NCBI GenBank assembly: GCA_022792175.1
Contig: JAAWAN010000021.1
Location: 45,244 to 109,243 of the forward strand
DNA: 64,000 nucleotides
Direction of reading: 5' to 3'
Source: Provencibacterium sp.
Lineage (GTDB): Bacteria; Bacillota; Clostridia; Oscillospirales; Ruminococcaceae
Position numbers and translations under genes: made by a program. Below the pieces are notes generated by a model, which saw only the letters and a list, made by a program, of their open reading frames with translations, searched no databases and was not told the origin of the DNA. The stretch's first letter is position 1; each line of letters opens with the position of its first letter. Below, piece by piece: positions 45,105-53,534 of this stretch.

Positions 45105-45953
45105 ATGAAAACCCGCGAAGAGCTGGTTTCTTCTGACTCTGATTATTTTATCTATGCACCCAGCAGGCTGGCGCTTGAGCTTTTTCTGTATCCGCTGCAG
45201 TGCGGTGTCTTTTCCTATCTGCCCGGCTACCGGCTCACCCGCAATGCCTTTGACAGCTTTCTGCTGCTGTATATAAAAAAGGGAGAGCTGGAAATCAGCC
45301 TGGAGAGATACAGCCTGCAGGCCGCCGCCGGACAGTTTGTTCTGCTCGACTGCTACCGGAGGCACGGCTACGCGAGCGATACCGGCGCGCAGTGCCTCTG
45401 GTGCCATTTTGACGGTGTTACTGCCCGGGGCTATTATCAGAACGTTGTTTCCCGGCTTGGCAACGTTTTCCGGATGCCGGACAGCACACTGGCTTTTCGC
45501 CGGCTGCAGGCGATCCTGAAAACCTTTTATGAGGGCGCGCCGGTGCGGGAGCCGCTCCTCTCCAAATATCTCACCGACATTCTGACTGAGTTTCTGCTCT
45601 ATACACCGGCCGGCCCGCACACGGGCGGCTATGCGGCGATGGCGGAGGAGATGCTCTCCTATATCGGCGAACATTTTAAGGAAAATCTGGCCATAAAGGA
45701 TCTGGCGGCGATAGCCAGCCTGAGCCCCTGCCATTTTATCCGCGTTTTTAAAAAGGAAACGGGATTTACCCCTCATGAATATCTCGTGAACACCCGCATT
45801 GCCATGGCCAAATATCTGCTTAAAAACACCCGGCTTTCAGTGAAGGATATCTGCTTTTCCTGCGGCTTTTCCTGCGAAAGCGTTTTCTGCAGCGCATTTA
45901 AGAAGGCTTTAAAAATGACCCCGGCGCAGTACCGGGCGCAAGGTTCGCCCTGA
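45105..45953 (+). CDS. AraC-family transcriptional regulator
   Basis: 282 residues. N-terminal cupin-like sugar-sensing domain (GQFVLLDCYRRHGYAS, then CLWCHFDG) and C-terminal AraC domain (AIKDLAAIASLSPCHFIRVF; VKDICFSCGFSCESVFCSAF, then KMTPAQYRAQG). Soluble, unlike the regulator at 34069. Lies between GH35 (convergent) and DUF5107-GH2 (divergent), so it probably controls these genes in response to a sugar. GAGGGG precedes the ATG. Confidence 0.9.
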   Translation: MKTREELVSSDSDYFIYAPSRLALELFLYPLQCGVFSYLPGYRLTRNAFDSFLLLYIKKGELEISLERYSLQAAAGQFVLLDCYRRHGYASDTGAQCLWCHFDGVTARGYYQNVVSRLGNVFRMPDSTLAFRRLQAILKTFYEGAPVREPLLSKYLTDILTEFLLYTPAGPHTGGYAAMAEEMLSYIGEHFKENLAIKDLAAIASLSPCHFIRVFKKETGFTPHEYLVNTRIAMAKYLLKNTRLSVKDICFSCGFSCESVFCSAFKKALKMTPAQYRAQGSP

Positions 45954-45977
45954 TCCTGCGCCGGGGCTTTCCCGGCT

Positions 45978-48260
45978 TTATCCGATTTTTATCTCATAGA
46001 CCGGCTGCAGCTTTACCTCCTGCAGCTTCGCCTCGTAGCTCTGCGCCTCCTCAAGGCGGGCCGCCATGGCCGCTTCCACCCGCACCTGCGCCCCCTTTTT
46101 AAGCGGGGACAGGCAGAGGATGAGCGGCTCCCTTTCGAGCTGCTCCCGAAAATCCATCAGTCCGATTTCCCAGATACCGCCGTTATAAAAGTTATCATGA
46201 ACCAGCCGGCCGCCTAAAAAGGCGCTGCCGGTATCGCCGGTGTAGCTTATCTGCAGGCGCACATCCCTGACTCCTTCAAATACCGCCTCGGGCACCGAAA
46301 CGGTGTAGCGAAAGGGGGCTGTCTGCGAAAGCGCTGCAGAAAATTTCCGCGGCGGTATCGATATCTGATAGCTCTCAAAAAATTTTGCCAGCATAGGGGC
46401 GGTGTGCCGGATCTGCTTTGTTTCGGTAAGCCCCGCCGCCGGATAGAAATGAACGAGGTTTTCCGTCTCCCCGCTTTGCAGCCAAAGGCCGTTTTCATCC
46501 TCCAGCAGCGCCGCGGATGAAAGCGCCAGCCGCCCGCCGCTCAGAAGATAGAGATTGTTGGCAGGAGCGCGGCCAAGCACCAGAACCTGCAGCCTTTTTT
46601 CTCCTTTTTCTACAGTGAAGCGTTCGGCCTGCAAAGGCTGGCCGCAAAGGTATCGGGAGGTGTCTTCCCCGTTTATCCGAACGCCGTTTTCAAAGTCGAA
46701 TTCTCCCTGCATCCTCTCCGGCAGAAGGAAAACGTAGGTTGTTTCCCCGCCCGCGTTTGTCCGGGTGACCGGCTGGGCAGAAGCCTTTACCAGCTCAATG
46801 CCATCCATATCAAAATGAAAGGGAAGAATGGCGTTTTCCTCTGCAGCGAGGTTAAGCTGCCAATGAAGCGTTTCCTCCGCCAGCTGCAGGGAAATTTCCT
46901 CCTCCCGCCTGTCCGGAAGCTCGAAATGATCCTGAAAATTGTTCAGGAACAAAAAGCCCCGCCGCCCGTCTGTGCGCACTGCCCAGCGCAGCGTTTTGCT
47001 GTCCTTCGGGTCTATTTTCGAGGCGCCTTCGGGCAGCACCGTCTGCAGCCGGCAGAGCCGGTCGCCGAAGGCACGGAGAAAATAGTGCAAACTCTTCAGC
47101 CGCTGGTAGGACTCCCGCAGCTGGCCAAACTCGCCAAGCGCCGCCTGATAGTCATAGGAGATTTTCGGCACCTGCCCCTCGTTCATAAAGGTACCGTGTA
47201 GACCGACAGGGTTGCTGCCGCCCTGGAACATATAGTAGCCGAGAAAGTTGCAGCCGGAGCCGAGGCGGATATTCGCCATTGCATCCACGCTTTTAAAGGG
47301 CAGGCGGAAACGGTAGCGGTAGCCGCAGGTCATGCCGCCGCCCATCTCGCAGCAGGCATAGGGCCGCGACTCCGGCGGATAGGAGGGCGAAAAGTCATCG
47401 GTGCAGGCCACACCGTTATGGTGGTAGTCCTGATAAACATAGCCGTTTGTGGCCGGGTGCTCCTCCGGCCCGGGCGGGGCATAAAAGAGCCAGGGCTGAA
47501 AGGCATAGCCACCCCAGAGCGGCAGAATGCTTTCCGGCGCCGGCGCGCCTCCCCAGGCGGTGCCGGTATAAAAGGCGGGGAGAAGGCCGCATTCGGCCGC
47601 CAGCGCGCGCAGCCGCAGGATATAGCCTTCCCCGTCGCTGCCGCCGGGTATCCATTCGTTTGAGGTCCCGGCCGTCATCTCCCAGGGAGCGGAGGAGGCC
47701 ATGTATTCGTTATCGAGCTGCACGCCGATAACCGGGCCGCCGTCCTTCCAGAAGAGCCCCTCGGCCTGCTGCCCGATCCGGCTATAGAGCCGCCGCACAT
47801 GGGACAAAAAACCTTCATCGAGACTGCGCACTTCGAAGGGCTTACCGTACATCCAGTCGGGGATGCCGCCGTTTCTTACCTCACCATGGCAAAACGGCCC
47901 TACCCGCAAAATGACATACAGCCCATGCTTCTGGCAGAGGCGAAGAAAGCGGCGCAGGTCATAGCGCCCCTCGAAGCGGAAAACGCCCTCCTGCTCCTCA
48001 TGGTGAATCCAGAGGACGTAGGTGGCGACGATGTTTATGCCGCCCATTTTCATTTTGAGGAGCGCATCCTCCCAGCGCTCAGGCACCATCCGGGAAAAAT
48101 GGAACTCCCCGCTGATGCCGAAAAGGGGCTCCCCGTTTTTCTGCATATAAAAGTTCGTAAAGGAGATTTCCTCCTCATTCCGGTTTTTCTGGCGGAAATC
48201 CTCCCCCAGAGGATAGATTTCCTTTTCTTTGAGATGCCTCAGGTCAAGCGAATAGCGCAT
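45978..48260 (-). CDS. GH35 beta-galactosidase
   Basis: 760 residues. Retaining exo-beta-galactosidase. GH35 features: FGISGEFHFSRMVPERWEDA, NIVATYVLWIHHEEQEG, GPFCHGEVRNGGIPDWM, acid/base Glu in GVQLDNEYMASS, nucleophile Glu probably in YACCEMGGGMTCGYRYR. C-terminal beta domains follow. No signal peptide, so it acts inside on imported oligosaccharide. AAGGCGGGCAGG precedes the ATG. Convergent with the AraC gene with only a 24-bp gap. Confidence 0.92.
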   Translation of the reverse strand: MRYSLDLRHLKEKEIYPLGEDFRQKNRNEEEISFTNFYMQKNGEPLFGISGEFHFSRMVPERWEDALLKMKMGGINIVATYVLWIHHEEQEGVFRFEGRYDLRRFLRLCQKHGLYVILRVGPFCHGEVRNGGIPDWMYGKPFEVRSLDEGFLSHVRRLYSRIGQQAEGLFWKDGGPVIGVQLDNEYMASSAPWEMTAGTSNEWIPGGSDGEGYILRLRALAAECGLLPAFYTGTAWGGAPAPESILPLWGGYAFQPWLFYAPPGPEEHPATNGYVYQDYHHNGVACTDDFSPSYPPESRPYACCEMGGGMTCGYRYRFRLPFKSVDAMANIRLGSGCNFLGYYMFQGGSNPVGLHGTFMNEGQVPKISYDYQAALGEFGQLRESYQRLKSLHYFLRAFGDRLCRLQTVLPEGASKIDPKDSKTLRWAVRTDGRRGFLFLNNFQDHFELPDRREEEISLQLAEETLHWQLNLAAEENAILPFHFDMDGIELVKASAQPVTRTNAGGETTYVFLLPERMQGEFDFENGVRINGEDTSRYLCGQPLQAERFTVEKGEKRLQVLVLGRAPANNLYLLSGGRLALSSAALLEDENGLWLQSGETENLVHFYPAAGLTETKQIRHTAPMLAKFFESYQISIPPRKFSAALSQTAPFRYTVSVPEAVFEGVRDVRLQISYTGDTGSAFLGGRLVHDNFYNGGIWEIGLMDFREQLEREPLILCLSPLKKGAQVRVEAAMAARLEEAQSYEAKLQEVKLQPVYEIKIG

Positions 48261-48539
48261 CAGCCTGCCCGCCTTTCTGAATAAAGTCTGCTGAGATGAA
48301 CCGCTCTTTGGCCGCTTTAGTATAGCATGGCCGGACGGCGTTTTTCAACATCACAAACTGCGCGGCTGTTTAGAAAAATTGCGGGCTAATCAATGGCGGC
48401 CGCGCGGCAGCCCTCGATTTTTCCACGGCTGCCCGGATTGCCTCATCGGAGGGGCCTCCTCTTTTTTGACAAAAACCTCGGTCCAGCCTCTGTCGGGCCG
48501 CACCTGTGCCTGCTCCACACGCGGAAGGGCCATACGCGC

Positions 48540-48833
48540 CTGCTGCACCCTTTTTCATAGTCTTCGCCAGCCCTTCTGTTTTGATGACCAGATAGTCAAG
48601 CCGCTCAATTTTAAAGATGACCGGTCGGGTACCGTGGTTGCAGCAGGCGATCATCCGCTCGTTGTTGATCCATCCGCCCATGATGGCCGCCCTGCAGCGC
48701 CCTATAGATAGAGTGGCTGATGCCGTCCCAGGCCTCGGCGCAGTGGGCCGGAGGCGGGGTCGGCCAGATACTGCCGCTGCTATTTTGGAAAGCATGTTTT
48801 ACCGATAACGGTTACGTTGCATTTATACGGCAT
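48540..48833 (-). pseudogene. TIGR04076-family protein, decayed
   Basis: Remnants of one gene lie in order on the minus strand. From ATG 48833 (GGAGG 7 nt upstream) the frame reads MPYKCNVTVIGKTCFPK and stops at TAG 48780-48782; it goes on in the same frame as QRQYLADPASGP. Then the frame changes and reads CAEAWDGISHSIYRALQGG, then changes again to GGWINNERMIACCNHGTRPV and IFKIERLDYLVI. These match, from memory, TIGR04076 proteins, with the central part deleted. One stop, at least two frameshifts and a deletion make it a pseudogene. The frame stays open to 48370 without further family features. Confidence 0.8.
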
Positions 48834-48886
48834 AGTGCTTCCTCCGGAATAATAAATTTTTAAGGGATTAAGAAAAAGGCTGCTGC

Positions 48887-48979
48887 CTATCTCAAAAGAT
48901 GGATCCGGATGCCATGGGAGCAGGCGGCGGCAGCGCATAAAAAGATGATGAGCAAAAGGGATATGGCGGTGGATTTCAA
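48887..48979 (-). CDS. Possible 30-residue membrane peptide
   Basis: TTG 48979 is preceded by GGGAGG at 8 nt. The peptide has Met-Lys-Ser-Thr, then a single hydrophobic segment (AISLLLIIFLCAAAAC) and a short His/Arg-rich tail. It could be a membrane microprotein, a type I toxin-like peptide or a lipoprotein-like leader; or it is chance. It lies 53 bp upstream of the decayed TIGR04076 gene. No family recognised. Confidence 0.35.
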   Translation of the reverse strand: MKSTAISLLLIIFLCAAAACSHGIRIHLLR

Positions 48980-49049
48980 AATAAAAAACCTCCCGTCCAT
49001 CTGTTTTGAAAACCGGAAAAGCGGCGGGCAAAGCGGAGAAAGCCGCTTT

Positions 49050-49112
49050 AAAAAAAGGGAACGCCGCAAAATACGAAGAACCACCGGTTCTTTCGGTATC
49101 TTGCAGCGCTCC
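49050..49112 (-). terminator. Terminator of the NifU-like/GGGtGRT operon
   Basis: On the minus strand GGAGCGCTGCAAGATAC pairs (with wobbles) with GTATTTTGCGGCGTTCC, enclosing GAAAGAACC/GGTTCTTC, followed by a run of seven T. Confidence 0.8.
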
Positions 49113-49176
49113 CAGGAGAGGGGGCCTCCTCTGAAAAACGTTTTGGAGTTATCGAAGAGGCAGCTTTTTTATTCTC

Positions 49177-50175
49177 TTATTTCTGAGACTCTTCAACCGC
49201 CACCGCGCAGGCGACCGTTGCGCCGACCATCGGGTTGTTGCCCATGCCAATGAGGCCCATCATCTCAACGTGCGCCGGAACGGAGGAGGAGCCGGCAAAC
49301 TGGGCGTCGCCGTGCATGCGGCCCATCGAGTCGGTCAGGCCGTAGGAAGCCGGGCCCGCCGCCATGTTGTCGGGGTGCAGTGTGCGGCCGGTGCCGCCGC
49401 CGGAAGCGACCGAGAAGTATTTAACGTTATTCTCATAGCTCCATTTTTTGTAGGTGCCGGCCACCAGATGCTGGAAGCGGGTGGGGTTGGTGGAGTTGCC
49501 GGTGATCGAAACATCCACCTTTTCGTGCTTCATAATGGCCACGCCCTCGAGCACATCATTCGCGCCGAAGACGCGCACCTTCGAGCGCTCTCCGTCCGAG
49601 AAGGGAACGGTGCGGACCTCTTTGAGCTCGCCGGTGGCGAAATCATAGTCGGTTTCCACATAGGTGAAGCCGTTGATGCGGGAGATGATATAGGCCGCAT
49701 CCTTGCCGAGGCCGTTGAGGATGATGCGCAGCGGCTCCTTGCGGGCCTTGTTCGCATTGCGGGCGATGCCGATGGCGCCTTCCGCTGCGGCGAATGACTC
49801 ATGCCCCGCGAGGAAGCAGAAGCACTTGGTTTCCTCGCGCAGCAGCATGGCGCCGAGGTTTCCGTGTCCGAGGCCAACGGCGCGCTGCTCGGCGACCGAG
49901 CCGGGCACGCAGAACGCCTGCAGGCCGATGCCGATGGCTTCAGAAGCATCCGCCGCTTTGAGGCAGCCCTTTTTGAGCGCAACGGCTACGCCGAGCGTAT
50001 AGGCCCAGACGGCGTTTTCAAAGGCGATGGGCTGAACGCCCTTGACAATCTTCTCAACATCAATCCCCTTTTCGAGGCAGAGGTCGCGCGCCGCCTCGAG
50101 AGAATCGAGCCCATATTCCTTCAGGCATGCCTCGATTTTGGGCATGCGTCTTTCCTGTCCTTCAAACTTTGCCAT
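49177..50175 (-). CDS. GGGtGRT protein
   Basis: 332 residues. The family name motif is present (SVASGGGTGRTLHPDNMAAG), together with SMGRMHGDAQFAGSSSVPAH and LIGMGNNPMVGATVACAVAV. Found in many anaerobes next to a NifU-like scaffold protein, as here (20 bp gap, same strand). Function unestablished; a role linked to Fe-S clusters is inferred from the neighbour. GGAGGG lies 7 nt before the ATG. Confidence 0.93.
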   Translation of the reverse strand: MAKFEGQERRMPKIEACLKEYGLDSLEAARDLCLEKGIDVEKIVKGVQPIAFENAVWAYTLGVAVALKKGCLKAADASEAIGIGLQAFCVPGSVAEQRAVGLGHGNLGAMLLREETKCFCFLAGHESFAAAEGAIGIARNANKARKEPLRIILNGLGKDAAYIISRINGFTYVETDYDFATGELKEVRTVPFSDGERSKVRVFGANDVLEGVAIMKHEKVDVSITGNSTNPTRFQHLVAGTYKKWSYENNVKYFSVASGGGTGRTLHPDNMAAGPASYGLTDSMGRMHGDAQFAGSSSVPAHVEMMGLIGMGNNPMVGATVACAVAVEESQK

Positions 50176-50195
50176 AATCGGTCCCTCCCTCTCCC

Positions 50196-50888
50196 TTATT
50201 CTTCACGCGGATCGATATACTTCGGCGCGTTCTCATAGCGGCCGTAGGTACCGATATTCTTTTCGAAGGCTTCCTTCGGGTCCTTGCCATGGCGGATATC
50301 CTCGAGCATTTTGCCGACCCGGACAAACTTGTAGCCGATAGCCTCGCCGTTGTCATCAACAGCGACCGAGAGGATATAGCCCTCGGCGAGCTCGAGGTAG
50401 CGAACGCCCTTCGCGCCGGTCGAGAAGATGGTGCCCACCTGCGAGCGCAGGCCCTTGCCGAGATCCTCGAGCGAAGCGCCGATGGGCAGGCCCCCCTCGG
50501 AGAATGCCGTCTGGGTACGGCCATAGACGAGCTGCTTGAAGATTTCGCGCATGGCGACATTGATGGCATCGCACACAAGGTCGGTGTTGAGCGCTTCAAG
50601 CAGCGTTTTGCCGGGGAGGATTTCGCCGGCCATGGCGGCCGAGTGGGTCATGCCCGAGCAGCCGAGCGTTTCCACAAGCGCTTCTTCAATAATGCCATCC
50701 TTCACGTTCAGCGTCAGCTTGCAGGCGCCCTGCTGCGGCGCGCACCAGCCGATGCCATGCGAGAGGCCGGAAATATCCGAAATCTGGTAAGCCTTTACCC
50801 ATTTGCCCTCTTCGGGAATGGGAGCGGGGCCATGCTTCGGACCTTTGGTGAGGGTACACATGCTCTGCACTTCATGCGAGTAGTTCAT
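50196..50888 (-). CDS. NifU-like iron-sulfur cluster assembly scaffold protein
   Basis: 230 residues, longer than IscU (about 130). NifU_N-type features: GWCAPQQGACKLTLNV, VETLGCSGMTHSAAMAGEIL with a conserved Cys, and LVYGRTQTAFSEGG. The C-terminal part (VRYLELAEGYILSVAVDDNG) is an extra domain. Conserved partner of the GGGtGRT protein. ATG 50888 is chosen as the family start SHEVQSMCTLTKGPKHGPAP follows at once; AAGGAG lies upstream. Promoter at 50956-50984. Confidence 0.9.
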   Translation of the reverse strand: MNYSHEVQSMCTLTKGPKHGPAPIPEEGKWVKAYQISDISGLSHGIGWCAPQQGACKLTLNVKDGIIEEALVETLGCSGMTHSAAMAGEILPGKTLLEALNTDLVCDAINVAMREIFKQLVYGRTQTAFSEGGLPIGASLEDLGKGLRSQVGTIFSTGAKGVRYLELAEGYILSVAVDDNGEAIGYKFVRVGKMLEDIRHGKDPKEAFEKNIGTYGRYENAPKYIDPREE

Positions 50889-50955
50889 ATCCTTTTTGGC
50901 TCCTTTCAACACGGTCTCAGAAATCCATGAGGCCCATAATGGTTCACACAGGATT

Positions 50956-50984
50956 ATTATAAACTGCCTGGACGAAATTTACAA
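50956..50984 (-). promoter_or_regulatory. Promoter of the NifU-like/GGGtGRT operon
   Basis: On the minus strand TTGTAA, 17-nt spacer, perfect TATAAT, about 70 bp upstream of the NifU-like ATG. Confidence 0.82.
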
Positions 50985-51048
50985 GCCGTCCGCCTGTCAA
51001 AAATCTCACAAATTTAAAGGCAGGGGAGGAAAGGAGGTGAAAAGCACC

Positions 51049-51861
51049 TCAGCAGTCTTCAATTAAGGCTCGAATTTCCTCGGTAAGGGGTGCGCCGTAT
51101 TCACTGAGCTGATAGGCCTCCGCCCGGCGGACGGCGTTTGCGATCGTGCGGCCATAGCGCTCCGCCAGCCGGCAGTAGGCGGGCCCATCCGGCTGAATGC
51201 AGATGGCGCGCTGCCTCCCCTCTATAAAGGCCTTGCGCTGCTCAAGAGGAAGGTTGGGGAAATCCTTCAGTCCATCATCGCACCAGGGGAGCCATTCCAG
51301 GGTTTGAGATTCATGGCAGAATTTCATCTCTATGTAGGTATCCAGTACATCGTCAATCGGTACGGCCAAATCCGCGCGAAAGGGGCAGGGCTCCTGAAAT
51401 CGGTCTTCCCAATAGAGGATGACCGGGCATTTTTCCAGTGCGGGAACATCCGGACAGATGGCAGGAACCGCCAGTAGGTAGGAAGCATCCTGCACCAGCT
51501 GGGAAACAGCCCGGTGGTCGGGATGGTAATCGTTTGGACGGTTGGTGATAATCACATCCGGAGCGAAGAGGCGGATTTTGCGTATCAGCTCCTCCCGGTT
51601 CTCCAAAGCAGGCATCAGCCGCCCGTCTTCATGGTTCAGAATTTCATAGGTGATTCCCAGCAATTTGGCGCTGGCCTGCGCCTCGGCATACCGCCGCGCC
51701 GCCAGCTCCTGTCCTCTCTGGACATAGTGCCCGGCGCTCCCATCCGTCACAGAGAGATAGTGAACGGAGTGTCCGCGGCGTACCAGCTTGATCGTGGTTC
51801 CCGCCGTGCGGAAATCGCAGTCATCCGGATGAGCGCCTACCACCATAATTCGTTTTTTCAT
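51049..51861 (-). CDS. PIG-L family deacetylase
   Basis: 270 residues. Zinc-dependent N-deacetylase of the LmbE/PIG-L type, acting on N-acetylglucosaminyl compounds. Zinc motif VVGAHPDDCDF near the N-terminus and the second motif NDYHPDHRAVSQLVQDA, both complete. Substrate unknown; GlcNAc-type sugars would fit the glycan-degrading context. AAAGGA precedes the ATG. Single gene, divergent from the FAD/Rieske gene. Confidence 0.9.
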   Translation of the reverse strand: MKKRIMVVGAHPDDCDFRTAGTTIKLVRRGHSVHYLSVTDGSAGHYVQRGQELAARRYAEAQASAKLLGITYEILNHEDGRLMPALENREELIRKIRLFAPDVIITNRPNDYHPDHRAVSQLVQDASYLLAVPAICPDVPALEKCPVILYWEDRFQEPCPFRADLAVPIDDVLDTYIEMKFCHESQTLEWLPWCDDGLKDFPNLPLEQRKAFIEGRQRAICIQPDGPAYCRLAERYGRTIANAVRRAEAYQLSEYGAPLTEEIRALIEDC

Positions 51862-52228
51862 TGCTGATCATTCCTTTCAATAAAGTCGCAGAAGGTGTCG
51901 CCAAACGCTTTTGCAGGCTGTTTTTTTTCATTATAGCTCTTTTCAGCATGAAGGCAATGAAAATTTTGCCGGGAAAAAGGCCGCAGAAGGCGGGTAAAGC
52001 GCAGGGTGGTTGCCATAATCGCCTTACGGGGACCGGGCGGCTGTTACTATAAGAATGATTTACTGTCAGAAGTTCGCTGCCGGAGGAGGTGGATAAATTC
52101 CCGGCCGGCAGGCGCACGAATATGAAAATCTGTTGAACTGACAGTTCTATGCGGACAGGCCTAATGCAAAGCAGGCCGGGTATAATCCCGTAAAATTGCA
52201 GCCATCCTAATTCCCATGAGGTGATAGA
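51862..52228. other. 367-bp divergent spacer
   Basis: Between the PIG-L gene (minus) and the FAD/Rieske gene (plus). TATAAT occurs at about 52182 on the plus strand without a good -35. No gene or RNA recognised. Confidence 0.45.
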
Positions 52229-53530
52229 ATGGATTCTGTATGGCGGCAAACGGCGCAGCTGCCCCAATTTGCCCCTCTGCGCTCAGACCTGAAAACGGAT
52301 GTGCTGATTATCGGCGGCGGTATGGCCGGGCTTTTGTGTGCCCTGCGGCTGGCCCGGGCGGGCGTGGACTATGCGCTGGTGGAGGCAGACCGCATTTGCG
52401 GCGGCATTACCCAGAACACGACGGCAAAGATCACCTCCCAGCATGGTTTAATCTATGACAGGCTCATCCGGCAGTTTGGCGTAGAGGCGGCCCGGCTCTA
52501 TCTGAAGGCCAATCAGGCGGCGCTGCAGGAGTACCGCCGGCTGTGCCGGGACATCGACTGTGACTTTGAGGAGAAGGATTCCTTCGTCTATTCCCTTAAT
52601 GACCGCAAAAAGCTGGAAAGGGAGCTGACAGCCCTGAACCGCCTGGGCTTTGCCGCGGAATTCGCGGAACAGATCCCGCTTCCTTTCCCGGTGGCGGGAG
52701 CCGTAAAATTTAAACGCCAGGCCCAGTTTCATCCTCTGAAATTTATCGCCGCCGCTGCGAAAGGCCTGCAGATTTTTGAACACACCCGGGTTCTGGAGCT
52801 GTTTTCCGGCGGAGCGACTGCCAACGGTCAGAGGATCAAGGCGGAGAAAATCATCGTCGCCACCCATTTCCCGCTGCTCAACAGGCACGGCGGCTATTTT
52901 TTAAAGCTGTACCAGCACCGTTCTTATGTATTGGCCCTCAAAAACGCCCCGGATGTCGGCGGCATGTATATAGATGGGGACGAACGGGGGCTCTCCTTTC
53001 GAAACGATGGCGATCTGCTGCTCCTGGGCGGCGGCAGCCACCGGACGGGCAAACAGGGTGGGGGCTACAAAGAGCTGGAGCGATTCGTTCAAAGCCGCTA
53101 TCCGGATGCCTGGGAGACGGCCCGCTGGGCCGCGCAGGACTGCATGACGCTGGACGGCGTTCCCTATATCGGGCCGTATTCCAAAAATACGTCCGGGCTC
53201 TATGTGGCCGCAGGCTTCAACAAATGGGGGCTGAGTTCCTGCATGGCAGCGGCGGCTGTTTTAACCGACCAGATACTGGGACGGGAAAATCCATATGCCA
53301 AACTGTTTTCTCCCTCCCGGACGGTTTTCCGTCCCCAGCTGGCGATAAACGGGCTGGAATCGGTATTAGGGCTTCTGACCCCCACTGTACCCCGCTGTCC
53401 CCATATGGGCTGCGCCTTAAAGTATAATGCTGCCGAGCACAGCTGGGATTGCCCCTGCCATGGCTCCCGCTTTGGGGAGAATGGGACGCTTCTCGATAAT
53501 CCGGCGACCGGCAGCAAAAAGAGGATGTGA
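52229..53530 (+). CDS. FAD-dependent oxidoreductase with C-terminal Rieske domain
   Basis: 433 residues. N-terminal DAO-type flavoprotein: dinucleotide-binding [20 protein letters not shown], then [18 protein letters not shown], and FAD contacts [20 protein letters not shown]. The C-terminal domain binds a 2Fe-2S Rieske cluster through CPHMGC and CPCHGSRF (Cys-His and Cys-His pairs). This fusion (YhfW-like) is known in Bacillus and Clostridia; substrate unknown. GAGG lies 7 nt before ATG 52229. The YyaL-like gene follows after 4 bp, so the two are co-translated. Confidence 0.92.
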   Translation: MDSVWRQTAQLPQFAPLRSDLKTDVLIIGGGMAGLLCALRLARAGVDYALVEADRICGGITQNTTAKITSQHGLIYDRLIRQFGVEAARLYLKANQAALQEYRRLCRDIDCDFEEKDSFVYSLNDRKKLERELTALNRLGFAAEFAEQIPLPFPVAGAVKFKRQAQFHPLKFIAAAAKGLQIFEHTRVLELFSGGATANGQRIKAEKIIVATHFPLLNRHGGYFLKLYQHRSYVLALKNAPDVGGMYIDGDERGLSFRNDGDLLLLGGGSHRTGKQGGGYKELERFVQSRYPDAWETARWAAQDCMTLDGVPYIGPYSKNTSGLYVAAGFNKWGLSSCMAAAAVLTDQILGRENPYAKLFSPSRTVFRPQLAINGLESVLGLLTPTVPRCPHMGCALKYNAAEHSWDCPCHGSRFGENGTLLDNPATGSKKRM

Positions 53531-53534
53531 TAGA

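Noticed and set aside
48617..48808. Plus-strand frame over the TIGR04076 remnant
   Set aside because: Opposite strand of a recognisable pseudogene.
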